Part shown: in pieces, positions 1 through 14,055 of the stretch
Position numbering within the stretch: the first letter of the stretch is position 1
Layout of the letters: every line of letters begins with the position of its first letter
The notes under the pieces: model-generated
Told to the model about the DNA's origin: nothing
Database searches by the model: none
The model's input: the letters and a program-made list of their open reading frames with translations, nothing else
NCBI GenBank assembly: GCA_963739235.1
Contig: CAVTZY010000068.1
Location: forward strand, 1 to 64,000
From: JAFNAG01 sp963739235
GTDB lineage: Bacteria > Acidobacteriota > UBA6911
Length of the DNA: 64,000 bases
Reading direction: 5' to 3'
Translations under genes and position numbers: made by a program

Positions 1-9
1 CTCAGACGA

Positions 10-170
10 GTGGCACGCCCTGAGGAACGAAGGGCGTGGCTGGCGCAATTCTGTAGCACGTCATTGCACCGTCTTGTATTGCGGAGGAAGGGTATTGTCG
101 AGTTCGATTCGCACAGATCGAACGATCCGCGTTTAACACCACGCCCATCACTTCGTTCTGGGCGTGCCAC
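10..170. repeat. Pair of facing GC-rich hairpins
   Basis: Two related imperfect hairpins face each other. The left one (about 10-40) reads GGCACGCCC, loop, GGGCGTGGC. The right one (139-170) reads CCACGCCC, loop, GGGCGTGCC and is close to the reverse complement of the left. The arrangement resembles REP/BIME-type intergenic elements or the ends of a small mobile element. No transposase lies between them. A 64-residue open frame across them has no recognisable features. Confidence 0.45.
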
Positions 171-481
171 CCGACCCGGGAAAGCCGCCGCGCTGGTCAA
201 TTGACCGATTATGGACAGTAGCATATACTCTTATAGGCCATTTTCCACTCCGCTAGCCGTGGCTGAGTTTGGGATCGTTAGGTATCTCACACAATAAGGG
301 CAGGCGCCATTTGATTATCAGGGCTTCCAATCGAATAGCGGCATTACTCGCCTGGTGACAGCACAAAGCAAACCTTTGCCTTTCCAGGCAGCTTCGTTAT
401 AGAGTTTACGGTTCAACACACACCGAACAGTTTCAAAAACATTGCAGACCTGAAATGGTCAACTGAAGAAAGGGGCTGGTC
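171..481. other. Non-coding stretch
   Basis: I see no convincing gene here. The stretch is less GC-rich than its surroundings and ends in a purine-rich AAAGGGG just before the ATG at 482. Confidence 0.5.
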
Positions 482-740
482 ATGGGATTTATTAGCAACT
501 GGCTCGATGAAATGGGCGAGAGCTGGCACGGAATGTCCGAGGGCGATGCAAGTGCTTTCTGCGGCATTCCAAAGCCTTCCACGGGAACCGGAACCGGCGA
601 TGGCGGAACTGGTGACGGCGGCGCACTGGCGGCTGACCGAGCAACAACGCCGTATGCTGATGAAATTCTTTCATCAGCAGTATGGTCGCTATCCGCAAAG
701 TGAATATGAGTTTCAGCAGTGGTTATGCAACAATTGGTAA
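482..740 (+). pseudogene. Possible small protein split by a frameshift
   Basis: An ATG at 482 follows an AAAGGGG ribosome-binding-like site. The first frame starts MGFISNWLDEMGESW and runs into a Gly/Thr-rich stretch. After about 620 the protein-like sequence moves to another frame, ending in HQQYGRYPQSEYEF and a stop at 740. Joined through one indel, the two parts would give a protein of about 85 residues with an amphipathic, aromatic-rich C-terminus. No family is recognised. The alternative is that neither frame is expressed. Frameshifts are abundant in the neighbouring genes, which makes the joined reading plausible but unproven. Confidence 0.3.
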
Positions 741-795
741 TAGGGCGGAACAAGAGTATTCTGATCCATGAATATCAGTGATGTCCCCTTTTTCT

Positions 796-3700
796 CTACG
801 AGAGCGTTTCTAGCAGCAGGCGCAGTTCAGCGGCGTCCAAGTAGTCGAGTTCGGGATCGGCGGCGAGGGCGGGATTGCGGTCGCCGGCCAGGAGGGAGTG
901 GAGTTTGGAGATCAACACTTTAACGAATGCAGGCACGTTCGGTTGCGAGGCAATCTGCGACAGTAGTTGGCGTGCATTGTCCGCAGTGTTCTGCTGGATG
1001 GCTTGGGCGACCAGCTCAAGAGTTGGGCGCGGTTGCTCTGGCAAAAGCCGCCGGCGCGACGATAGGCCAAGTAGGTCTGGATCGCCTGTTGCCGGGCGGC
1101 CTCGGCGGCCTCGGCATGGCCGGTTGCGCGCTCAAGGTCCTCCAGAATTGCCCCAAGTCTTCCACGGCTCGGCGGCGTGACCGAAGGGCTTCTTGCACTC
1201 GATCGCCCGCTGGAGTTCCTGCCGGGCTTCGTCGTAGCGCCGCAGATTGATGAGCGTATCGGCCAGGTTGTTTCGGTCTTTGCCTTCTCCAGCGAGGTCT
1301 TTCAGGAGTACATGAATTCGGCGGCTTGCCGGTAGAAAGTCACGGTCTCCTCCAGCCGGCCCATTGCGTCGTAGAGATTGCCCAGTTGGTTCAGGCTCGG
1401 CGCCTGTCCGGCGAGGTCGTTCTCGCGCACCTTGATCGCCAGCGATTGGCGATAGGCCTGCTCGGCGGGTTCAAACTGGCCGGCTGCTTCATGCACCCTC
1501 CCGATCTGGTGCCAAACCCTGGCCACCTGACGCGGTTCGCCCAACGCCGCGAAGGTGTCGCGGGCTTCGGCGTAGATCTCCAGCGCCTCGACGTAGCGCT
1601 GCTGAAACAGCCACACGGTGCCGAGTTGGAATTTGGCCGTTGACACTCCCCTGCGGTCATCCCTTTTGCCGAATCGCTTGATGCCTTCTTCATACGCTGC
1701 GGCGGCTTCGTCCAGGCGGCCCAAGTCGACGTAGGCAATCGCCGGTTTCCGTGATTGTTCGCGGCAGCCATGTGCTCGGCGCTGGCATCGCCGGCATCGG
1801 CCAGGTGCTGGAAACGGCGTTGCGCCTCCGCCAGCGGTGCCAAGGCGGCCTTCGGCGGCGCCGCCCATCTCTCAGCACTCGCCCCAGCCGGAGATGCGCC
1901 ATCGCGAGGTCGTAGGCCGCTTCGGGATAGGCGGTGTCTCCGGCGGCGAGGCAGTGTCTAGGAGTCGTTGGGCGGCATCGTGCGCGGCGGGCAGGTCGCC
2001 GCGTTCCAGCAGCCGGTCAATGTTGGATGACTCGGCCAGGAATCGGGCGTGGCTCCAGTCGCCCAGGTTCTGCGCGGCCTGTTCGCGCACGCGCGTCGCC
2101 ACGGCCAGGGCCTGGGTTGGCCCAGGTTGGCGACCAGCCTTTCCACGCTGTACCAGCCAAGGTTCCACCACGATGGTGCCCTCCCGGCGGCCACGCGGCT
2201 CCTTGGAGCACATATCCAGCATCGTGAGGAGGTTGGGCAGTTCCAGCAGCGTCAGGTGCGCGGCGAGTTGGGCGTCTTTGAACATGCTCTTCGTAGAGGT
2301 AGCCTGTCAGTTGGGCCATGGCCTCGGCCCAGCGCGAACGGGTGGCGTCGGCTTCGGCGGCAGTCAGTCTCGCCCAGCAGATACGGCGGCAGGCCGGGAT
2401 CCAGCCGCAGGTGGCCGTAGCCCATGTCTTCGCCCAGGCCGACTTCGATCAGTTCGATGGCCAGCCGGCGGGCGTCGTCATCGGTTCCAAACCAGTGAGC
2501 ATGCCCAGAATCGCAAGATGCACGCCGCCTTGGCACACGCCCAGCACCTGGATGTCGCTGGCGCGATGCGGGCGAGAGGCGGCGCAGGGAAAGCTCGACG
2601 CTGGCGTAGAGCGAGTTCTCGCGGTCGCCGGGGTGTTTGCGTTCCAGCTCGGCCATGAGCGCGCGCAGAGTCTGGTCGTGGCCTTGACGCCGCGGCGGGC
2701 GACCTCGCGGGCCAGCAGCACCAGCGCGCGGGCGTGGCAATGCACGGCTTCCACCAGGTCCACGATCTCGCTGCGGCGTGCTGGCCGGATCGCCGTCTTC
2801 CGGCGGCGTCAGCCCTTCCTGCGCCATGACCTGGCTGACCAGCTCGATGGCGTCCGGCCGGTCCAGCGCGCCCAGTTCGCGCTCGCGTCCGCGCGCGTCG
2901 AACGGCGCGGGCAGCGGTTCGCGCGTGGTGAAGACGAGCCGCGTGCGCGGGTCCGCCGCGAGAAGCTGGCGGCAGAGGGAGAGGATAGCGGCGAAGGCGT
3001 CGTCGATCGTTCGCCAGGGTTCGGCCGCGGCAGACGGATGCCTCGCCGCGCTGCCTAAAGCCTCTCACGGGCCGGGCAGACGCTCTCGCAGTTGTCCAGC
3101 ACGATGAGCGTGGCGTGGTCGCGCAAGGCGCGCTCGATGGGCTGGAGGGCTTCGTCCAGGTCGCTGATACTGGGCGACGGAGTAGTTGCTGCTGGCCAGG
3201 AGTTGATGGCCGACGGTGTCGAGCACGGCGCGGGCGTCGCGGTGTGTTCGAGGCTGACAAAGCGCGGCGCGCTCGAAGCGGCGCGGTGCGTGTGAGCCAG
3301 CGGGCGAACTCGGCGCCGAGCGTGGTCTTGCCCTGCGCCGCCGGCCCGCGCACCACGGCGCACGGCTGGCGGTGCAGCAGGCGTTGGAGCGCGAGCAGTT
3401 CGCGGCTGCGGCCCAGAATGTGCGGCGGTTCCTCGGGCAGTGCGCCGAGGCGAGCCGGCGTTTCCTGCGCTTCAGTCCTGACCTCTTTGGCCGGAATCTT
3501 GGTGAAGAGCTGCGGGTCGTCCTTTTCCTGGAAGAGGCACGGGCACGAACCAGTCCTCGAGCCGCAGTTCGCCCGCGCCGAAGATGCTGCCGCGGAAGGT
3601 GTCGTCCTTCAGCCGCGCTGGCCGGCGAGCATGGCGTCGCCCACGCGCGCGCCGCGGGCCAGCGCGTCGTAAAAGGCCTCGACGAACCGGCGCGCGGTCT

Positions 3701-4776
3701 CGACCAGCACGCTGTGGCTCATGGCCACGACGGAGGCCACGCCGCCTTCAGCAGCTCGCGAGGCGACGGACTCGGGGGTCCTTCTCGGCCTGCGCGGTCT
3801 GGCAGGCTTCGAGGAAGACGAGCGGGATGCGGTGATCGCGCAGCAGCGGGCCGCAGCTTGGTCGGTGATGACGGTGACATGGCGGCGTTGTTCGAGCTTG
3901 CCGTGTCCTGCGGGTCCTCGAAGCAAAGCCCGCCGAGGCCGACCGGCGGTCATAGACGCCGTGGCCGTCGAAGTGGACGACGTGATACGGCTCGCTGGCG
4001 CGTCGGCGCGGTCGAGTTCCTTGCGTCGAGCGCGGCGTAGCGTGGGCGGGCTGAGCACGTGGAGCTGGACGAGGCCGCCGAGGCTTCCATCGCCTCGACC
4101 AGCGGCAGCGCGCTCGCGCGGTGGTCGATGTAGCCGACGTCGTGGCCTTGCCGTCGTGTTCCGGACGGGGACTGATCAGCAGGATGCGGATCGGTAGCGC
4201 GGTGGGGCGCGGCGTCTTGTTCCCGGCGATTCGGCAGGCGCCGGCGCACACGCACGGGGCATTTGCCCTGGAACAACCAATTGCGGCCGTCGTGGAGCAG
4301 TTCCCACGGCAGCGCGAGCAGCTCGGTGGCGGCTTCGCGCGGCGGCTTGGGTCTCGGCGGGCGCGCCTTCGCGCAGGTCGCTATCGACTTGCACGGAGAA
4401 GCGGCGTTCGGCGCCGTCAACGGCGTGCTGCCAGGCGCTGAAGCGGTTCGCGCACGGCGTCCACGCCCAGCGCGGCTTGGAAAAGGTCGCGGCCCCACTG
4501 CGGGAGTTTTTGCTCGATGCCCTTGGCGCGCGTCTCGAATACGCCCACCGGCCAGAGGAAATATTCTTCCAGATACCAGCGCAGGTCGTCGGCCTCGATG
4601 GGACCCAACGGCGCGGTAAAGGCGAAGCGCCGGCTCTCGACGCAGCGCGCGGACACGGCGGCGGGTTCGTAGACGAGCATGGCAGTGGCGGTGGCGCGGC
4701 GTTTGCCTTCGCTGGTCTCGATCTTGGGATCGGTCAGCGTGAGGACGAGTTCTTCGGGCGGCTTGACATCTGCCAT
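796..4776 (-). pseudogene. CHAT - STAND-like NTPase - TPR protein, multiply frameshifted
   Basis: Pieces of one protein of roughly 1,300 residues are spread over all three minus-strand frames. In order: a short N-terminal region from ATG 4776; a CHAT (caspase-like) domain at about 4340-3610, with the catalytic His in HFDGHGVYD (near 3950-3995) and Cys in LEACQTA (near 3800-3820); a P-loop NTPase with Walker A GPAAQGKTTL (near 3340) and Walker B LIVLDNCE (near 3100); and a TPR array at about 1870-1300. The C-terminus ends at 796. CHAT proteins are caspase-fold proteases. The effector - NTPase - repeat-sensor order is that of STAND signalling or immune proteins. At least ten indels interrupt it, yet catalytic and TPR motifs are intact between them. 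It is therefore either a recent pseudogene or an error-rich assembly of a working gene. It is transcribed away from the Rhs-like gene at 5195. Confidence 0.75.
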
Positions 4777-5194
4777 ATTTCACCCATCCGATCGATCGGC
4801 ATTTGCGCAAACTGGCGCACAGAAAGCCGGGGATTGGCCTTATTGGCCCCAAGACACCTGAACCGCAAAACCACAAGGTGCCGTGCTTTTGCGTCGCCGA
4901 CATAATTTACACTGGATCATTCTAAACAAAGTCCCACTATACTGGAAGTGGGGGGGCTATTTTCCATCCAGCCGGCGCCTCTTCGAACACAGACAGAAAT
5001 CTCGAGCTACTAGAGGATCGAGAATTATGCAAAGCAGTGATCGGCTTGCCATAATTAGACCTCTCAAGGCAATAGTGGGTGTGATAGTGGGTATTGACAG
5101 GGGGATTTTGTCAGACGAAACTCAAATATGTTACCCAACCGCCGAGACGTTCCGGTGCGCAAGAAGGGCGGTAAAGTCACGAACAGCAATAAAT
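4777..5194. other. Divergent intergenic region
   Basis: This stretch separates the minus-strand CHAT gene from the plus-strand YD-repeat gene. It should hold both promoters and is relatively AT-rich around 4900-4960 and 5080-5130. The YD frame is open from 4883, but the residues before 5195 do not look like protein, so I treat them as untranslated. No clear -35/-10 pair was assigned. Confidence 0.45.
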
Positions 5195-8100
5195 ATGCAT
5201 TCACGCCACTGTGAAGCTCAATCGGTTGCCGTCGCGGGCTGTGCCGTGCAGGCATTGGTCATGGCATGGTGTGTGGCTGTTGAATCCACGGCCGTGACGG
5301 CGAAAGAGGAAAAAACGCCCATCGCGGCGGGGACCTCTGTTGAAATACGTCTGCCGGCGGATCATCAGAAGGCCCTTGGCGACCAGGGACAACTGCTCGC
5401 CGTCGATCTGACGCACGGCGACGGCACCGGACGATTGAGCGTCGGACGGATCTGGACCGGCGAGCCCACGGTGAATACGGGATTCGGCCCGGGTTGGGGC
5501 GACATGAACCTTGTCCGGCTTACCATGATCCAAGCCAAGCAGATTCTTGTCTGGCGCGGCGGGCAAGGCTGCGCACGCCTGGCGATTCAACTGGGAGAGA
5601 CCTTTGAGACCACTGACAGGGCGACCATCAGCCAGAACAAAGACGGCTGGGTAATGCAAACCCGCGACGGAGTTCGCCTGACTTTCGACAGTAAGGGACG
5701 CCTGACCAGCGAGGATTCAGGGGCCGGCGTGTCGCGCACCTACGCCTATGACTCGAAGGGGCGACTGGCCTCGGTGATGCCGGGCCCGAGAATCTCCTGG
5801 CGTATCATTACGACGACGGCGGCCGGGTCGTACGCATCGATGGTCCCGAGGGATTGCAGGTGAATTATCAGTATGATACCAGCGGCCGGCTCGCGGCCGT
5901 GGTCAACGCCCGCAAGATCAAGATCGAATACCAGTACGACGAGCACTGCGCAGTTGGCAGTCGGCCGCCGACGCGTTTGGCATCAAGATCCAACTCAGCC
6001 AGGGCCGGCTGACGCCGCAGGAGGAGGCGAAGCCAGCGGAGGAATCGGCCGCTGCACCAAAAAACCAGCGGCTTTCAGAGTTGTTGCAAACGTCGGGCAC
6101 TGTCAAGCGCGACCAATACGGCCGCGTCGAGGAAGAAGAAAAAGAAGGCCAAAAAACCCGTTACCTTTACGATGATCGCGGGCTCCTGGCTGCCGCGGAG
6201 ACTGCGGGGAAAACAACTCGATTCTCGTATGACGCTTTCGGCCGCCAAACGGTCACGACCCATCCCGACGGGCGCAGACCCGCGTCCAGTACAATCCACT
6301 GGGACTGCCGGTGCGGATCGAGCATCCGGACGGCACGCGCGAGACGTTCCGCTACAACGAACAGGGATTTCAGGTGTTCTGGGAGTCGTCGTCCGGCGAC
6401 AGCGAGGCCTGCGAGTACGATTCCCGCGGGCGTCCCAGCGTGGTGCGCCGGTCGCCGAAGACCGAGAACGTATCGCTACGACGATCAGGACCGGATCGTG
6501 GGCATATCCTATAACTCGGGCAGGGTGGTGACCTACGAGTACGAGGCGAAAGTACGGGCCGTTACCGAACACTGGTCCAGCGGCGAGAAAATCCGTCGCG
6601 TCTACGATAAGCAGGAGCGGTTGGTGGAGCAGACCGAAGGAGGTCTGACAACACGCTATGTCTACAATGCCCAAGGAGACCTGGTGGAAATTGAGGACAA
6701 CGTACACGGCAAGACACTGTTCCAGTACGCGGAGAGCGGGCTGCAATACACAATCGATGAGGAAGCGTTGGGCGCCACGGTATATGATACGACTCTCGAC
6801 GGATTGCCGGTGTGCGTTCGCGGCCCGTCCGGTCAGAAGACGCTGTATCAGTACAACTCGCGGGGCAAGCCGACGGTGGTGATCTTGCCTTCGGGGATCT
6901 GCTGGCGTTACGGTTACGATCCGGCCGGGCAATTGACGCAAATCGTTTCTCCCGGCGACCGGAAGATCACGCTCGCCTACGATGAGGCGGGGCAACTGAC
7001 AGCGGTCACTCGCAGCGGCGTGATTTGGCGACAATGTCGCTACGATTCCCTCGGCCGACTGGCGGAAGAAATCTCGCCGCTGGGCTCCGCGGCCAAGTAT
7101 CAGTATGACGAGCAGGGCCGGTTGAAACAGTTGGACCTGCCCGAGGGCAAGGCAACCTGGCAGGAACAGCCGTTGCGGCAAACGCTTCAGGGGCCCAATT
7201 ATAAAATCGAAGAGGAGTTGCACCCCGACGCGCACGGCCGGTGCGTCTATCGGCCGGCGGACCTGGAGTTGAAATTACCGATGGACGATCAAGGATGCGC
7301 CGCGGGAATCGAACTGAACGGACTCAAGGCGGGTTACGGCTACGACGCCCAAGGGCGTTTCTTACAGATCAAGTTGCCCGGCGGGACGGCAATCCAGTTT
7401 ACCATGGACGAGGGCAGGACGGCCGACAAAGCTTTCCTTCGGGCGACCGCTGCCATACTGCGATCCGTTACGACCGTGCCGACCGCATCACAAACATCCA
7501 GGCCGCAGACCAGAAAGGCAAGGAACTCTTTGCCGAGCGCTACCAGTTCGACAAGGCAGGCAACCTGCTGGGCCTGGAACAAGGCCCCGCGCAGCGATGC
7601 ACCCTCCAATACGACGAGGAAAATCGGCTGACGGCAATAACTCAAGGGGCAGGATCGGAATCGTTCAGCTACGATGCGGCAGGCAACCTCACCTCTATGG
7701 AGAACGCCCAGCGCAAAACCCGGCTGGAGTTAGATGCGACCGGCCGATTGCAACGAATCGGACCGTTCAACTATCTGTGGGATCGGGCCGGCAATCTGAT
7801 GGTGATCGACGGCGCGGGCAAGCGGGCCGAACATGTCTTTGATGCGGCCGGAAGAATGCTGCGGCGGAGCTTGCCCGGCGGGCAATGGCAGTTTGGCTAT
7901 TTGCCCGACGGCGACCGGCTCTGGCAGGAAGGCCCCAAGGGGCGTCACGGAATGCGTATCTTCCGGAAGGACTGGCCGGATTCAAGGATCCCCAGGGAAT
8001 CAATTGGCTGGTGGGTGCGCATCCCGGGCACCGATTGGCCCCGGCGCTGTGCGGCTCCAATGGCAAGACCATGTTCGTGATTGCCGACCGGCTCCAGAGT

Positions 8101-8440
8101 GTGCGGCGGCTGGTGGACGTCTCGGGGCAGCGTGGCGGGCAGCGTGGACTACACCGCATTCGGGACCATTCTGCGCCGGACGGGAACAATGCCACTGGCC
8201 GAGTACGCCGGCATGTTGGTCGACGACCACGGCTGCTACTACGCGCGTCAGCGCTACTACAATCCCGGACTGTGCTGCTTCATGAGTATCGATCCCCTGC
8301 TGGGCACGCCGGGCGAGCCTGCCTCGCACTATGCCTATGCCTACGCGGCAAACAATCCGTACCGTTATAGAGACCCGATGGACAGCGCCGCCTGTGCCGC
8401 AGTATGGCTCCAATCCCTGGGTTTTGCACAGTTACTCCGA
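5195..8440 (+). pseudogene. Secreted YD-repeat / Rhs-type protein, frameshifted
   Basis: The chosen start at 5195 gives a plausible signal peptide (hydrophobic segment AVAGCAVQALVMAWCVAV, then VTA). There follow many YD repeats of the form YDxxGRL or YDxxGNL, for example FSYDAFGRQ, YGYDPAGQL, YQYDEQGRL and FSYDAAGNL. At about 8210-8390 lies a recognisable RHS-associated core: GMLVDDHGCYYARQRYYNP, then FMSIDPL, then YAANNPYRYRDPM. Rhs proteins form a shell that encloses a variable C-terminal toxin or other cargo. The reading frame changes near 5790, 5945, 6275, 6470, 7430, 7960 and 8135, while the repeats stay well conserved across every break. After the core the sequence continues, again with frame changes, into the coiled-coil region. 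A classical short nuclease or deaminase toxin tip is not obvious, and no immunity gene was recognised. Confidence 0.75.
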
Positions 8441-10113
8441 TGACGAGTTCTTCTTTTCTATGAGTCTGCATATGATCTGAATCTTTCGGCAATAGACTCG
8501 GGACAAATGAAGTGGGCCTTCGAGAGGGAAATAAAGCGTCGGGGGCTCCGCGCGTCGATTACTCACCGATGACAAAGTTACTCTCGTCTGGGATGTTCCG
8601 AAGCGCCGCCCGGCACGAAAGTCAATACTGGTTCCAGCGGATCATCTGCTTTGCAAGCAAATCAGACGGTGAATGTTAAGAGGCCAGCAGCACGGCAGAC
8701 AATCAACGTCAAAGCGCCTCAGCCGCCGGGAGGCAGTGCCCCCGGCTGGGGCAGGAGAGTACTTGGCTGGGGCGGCAAGGCCTTGAGCTGGGCCGCTGCC
8801 GCACTGCGGATTTTCGGCGCACACGGCGAGGCCCAGATGGGAGCAGAGGCTGGCAAGGCCTACGGGGAGTGGCTCACCGGGCCGTTTGTTGAAGAAATCG
8901 ACGCCAATCGCACTGCCCGCCAGGCGGAGCGGAACATCCGGGGAACCTTGTTGCAGTGGCTGCAAGACGCTGACACGCGGACGGCTTCCCCCGCGCGATG
9001 ACGGTCAGCCCTGGGACCCCAGAACCCGAACCACGTACAGGACCTGATCGGCCTCGTGGGGAACAATCTCCGCCAAGGAAAACCGCTGTTCACCGGGATC
9101 GCCAAGGACCCCAACCAGGAACTTCAGGACCTGCTGGACCAGGCACAGGCCTTGCTCGATAGCGCCCGCAAGTCGAAGCAGGACGTTGATAATGCCCGAC
9201 AAAAGGCAGCCGCGCAAGAGCAGATTGCTCAATCTCAGTTACAGACGGCCCTTGGCCTGGCGGCTGCCAAGGGGCCGCTCTACGCCCAACTGTTCGGCCT
9301 GCCTGACGCCGCCGACGCCGTGAAAAAGGCCATTGCGGCTGCCGATTCAATCGACGTGAAGGCGGCCGAGGCGGCCGCGGAGAAGGCCAAGGCCAGTGCG
9401 GAGAACGCAGAGACAACGGTCTGCGGGTACGCCAACCGAGTCGGAAACGCCGGAGGAGATCGAAAAGTGGAAGAACGAGTCCGACAAACTTATCAGCGAC
9501 GCCGAGGCGGATATTCAGGCGGCACAGCCGCTTGTGAACTCGCTCCAGTGTGCGGCCGATCAATTGAAAACCGCGACTGCTCGACTGGAGGGATACAAGG
9601 ACGCATGAAGGAATTGACCGGCGCCAGCGACATCGCCACCATTTTGACCGCGGGTAAGACGTCGATTGCCGACGCCCTCTCGGCGGCTCTAACCGCGAAG
9701 GAAAAGGCGGACGAATTTCGAAAGTCGGCCGCTGGACCGACGGCCACACTCCGCGAGACGCTTGGGAAGCTCGATGAACTCTTGCCCCAGATCGAAAAGT
9801 TGGAGGCCGCGATTGGGAACTCATGGGCGGTTCCTCTAACGCCGATGCTTCGGGCACAAAGGCAGAACTTGGAGCCCGGATCGCAGGGGTCCGGCTTGTT
9901 TGACCTGAGCAGCCTGCTTAATACAGCTAAACTGGTTATCGATCCGGTGCTGAAGAACCTCGCGGCGCTAGAAAAAACATTGGCGGGAATCGACGTTGAT
10001 AAGTTGCTTGCCGACGGGGAATCTGCGCGGCGGAAGTTAGACACCAGTGCAATGCAAAGCTTGGCAAAGGCCGAGGCGGCCCTGGCCGCACCCGCGGCTG
10101 CCGCTCGCGGATA
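8441..10113 (+). pseudogene. Ala-rich coiled-coil segment after the Rhs core, frameshifted
   Basis: Protein-like sequence continues in shifting frames. At about 8460-8640 a charged segment includes WAFEREIKRRGLRA and DDKVTLVWDVPKRRP. At 8651-9001 a segment carries a Trp/Gly-rich stretch (GWGRRVLGWGGKALSW) and ends at an in-frame TGA. A long helical coiled coil follows from 9002 to 10113, with Ala/Glu/Lys heptads such as ELQDLLDQAQALLDSARK and NLAALEKTLAGIDVDKLL. It carries a compensating pair of shifts near 9415 and 9600. The region may be the C-terminal extension or cargo of the upstream YD-repeat protein, or one or two separate genes. No catalytic motif is visible and no family is recognised. 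A stop near 10112 interrupts what otherwise looks continuous with the PASTA-like segment. Confidence 0.5.
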
Positions 10114-12985
<2,872 letters not shown>

Positions 12986-13171
12986 GTGATCTCCTGGGTG
13001 AACAGCCTCTGGAAAACCAGTAGTCCTATGTGGTGTATCTTCGGCCGGCAAGAACGATTACTGGCAAATCGCAATATGCTCTTTCACCATCCGGCTGGAG
13101 ATGTGGCTCATGTCGCCGCATCTCCACAGCACATTTGAGGTCGCAGCCGTGGCCGAACCGGATGTGTCAGG

Positions 13172-13960
13172 CTATGCGTGCGGACTCGGGGCGATTCTTC
13201 CCAGTATGTTTCGGCAACCCACATTGATGGTCGTTACAACTACCACTGCCGCCAGGAGGGTGAGCGGAGTAATCAGGCTGCCATTGACGGTGATGAGAAC
13301 CGCAGCGAACGTGCAGGCGATGTAGTTGATTGCGTGCCAGAGAAAGTTTTCCTTCCATATGCGGCAGGCGCTCTTGTGTGACTCCAAAGCTACCATGAGC
13401 GCTACCGTTCCTGAATTGAGCAGGTAGTAGCTCAGTGCCAGGATCACAGCCGCAGGGAAAAACCCGGCAAGCGTCATCTCCGGATTGTGATACAGCGGCC
13501 CTTTCCCCAGAACTATGAAAAATGTCTGTCCGGCGAGGTAGGCGCATGCTGCGACGTTGCCAACGTTGAAAAGGGCAAACTCCAGGCGCCTGGCTTTCGT
13601 CGCGGCGCGGACAGATCCGGAAAAGGCCTCGATTGCCGCCGCGATGCAGCCGGCAGCCGGCCCAAAGAAAATCATGCTTGTCAGAACAAAAGTGTCGGCG
13701 ACTGAAATCTTCGAATTGATGGCCGGTATTTTGAGCGTGGAATTTGCAGTAATTCCTGTCAGCGCCAGCAGAATCAGCCAGCGGTAGTCAACACCCATAT
13801 GGGAGATCTGATAACAGGAGATTCCGATCAGCACAATGCCAAGCACTGCCGTCGTGAAGAAGCAGGTTAAGAACGCCTTGCTCCGAGATCGAGGGTTGCT
13901 GTTCATCGTTTCTCGCAGTTCTAGGGTCTCGGCACGCCCAGAAACAGGATGCCTGTTCAT
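13172..13960 (-). CDS. Orphan multi-pass membrane sensor module (MASE-like)
   Basis: This 262-residue protein has about seven hydrophobic segments, from FLTCFFTTAVLGIVLIGI to PLTLLAAVVVVTTI, and ends without an output domain. ATG 13960 is preceded by GGAG at 9 nt; ATG 13906 is an alternative start. The second half is homologous to the membrane part of the HD-GYP protein at 10892. Shared features are the LxNSxxVAL segment, the IWxENFxW loop and the following hydrophobic segments. It is therefore the same sensor module without the HD-GYP domain, facing the other gene tail to tail. It could be a remnant of a second HD-GYP gene cut at the 3' end, or a stand-alone sensor. The ligand is unknown. 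Confidence 0.7.
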   Translation of the reverse strand: MNRHPVSGRAETLELRETMNSNPRSRSKAFLTCFFTTAVLGIVLIGISCYQISHMGVDYRWLILLALTGITANSTLKIPAINSKISVADTFVLTSMIFFGPAAGCIAAAIEAFSGSVRAATKARRLEFALFNVGNVAACAYLAGQTFFIVLGKGPLYHNPEMTLAGFFPAAVILALSYYLLNSGTVALMVALESHKSACRIWKENFLWHAINYIACTFAAVLITVNGSLITPLTLLAAVVVVTTINVGCRNILGRIAPSPHA

Positions 13961-14055
13961 AAATCCAGTCTCCGGGGAGTTCGCTCCTATGGATTAGGAA
14001 ACGGTTCCCAAAGGGAATCCTCAAAGCCCGAACAAACAACTCCGCATCTCTTGGC

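Noticed and set aside
10..204. 64-residue frame at the left end
   Set aside because: It lies over the hairpin repeats, is Arg-rich with no domain, and lacks a ribosome-binding site.
1837..3672. Long plus-strand frames opposite the CHAT-TPR gene
   Set aside because: They are antisense shadows of GC-rich coding DNA; the minus-strand reading contains the real CHAT, Walker and TPR motifs.
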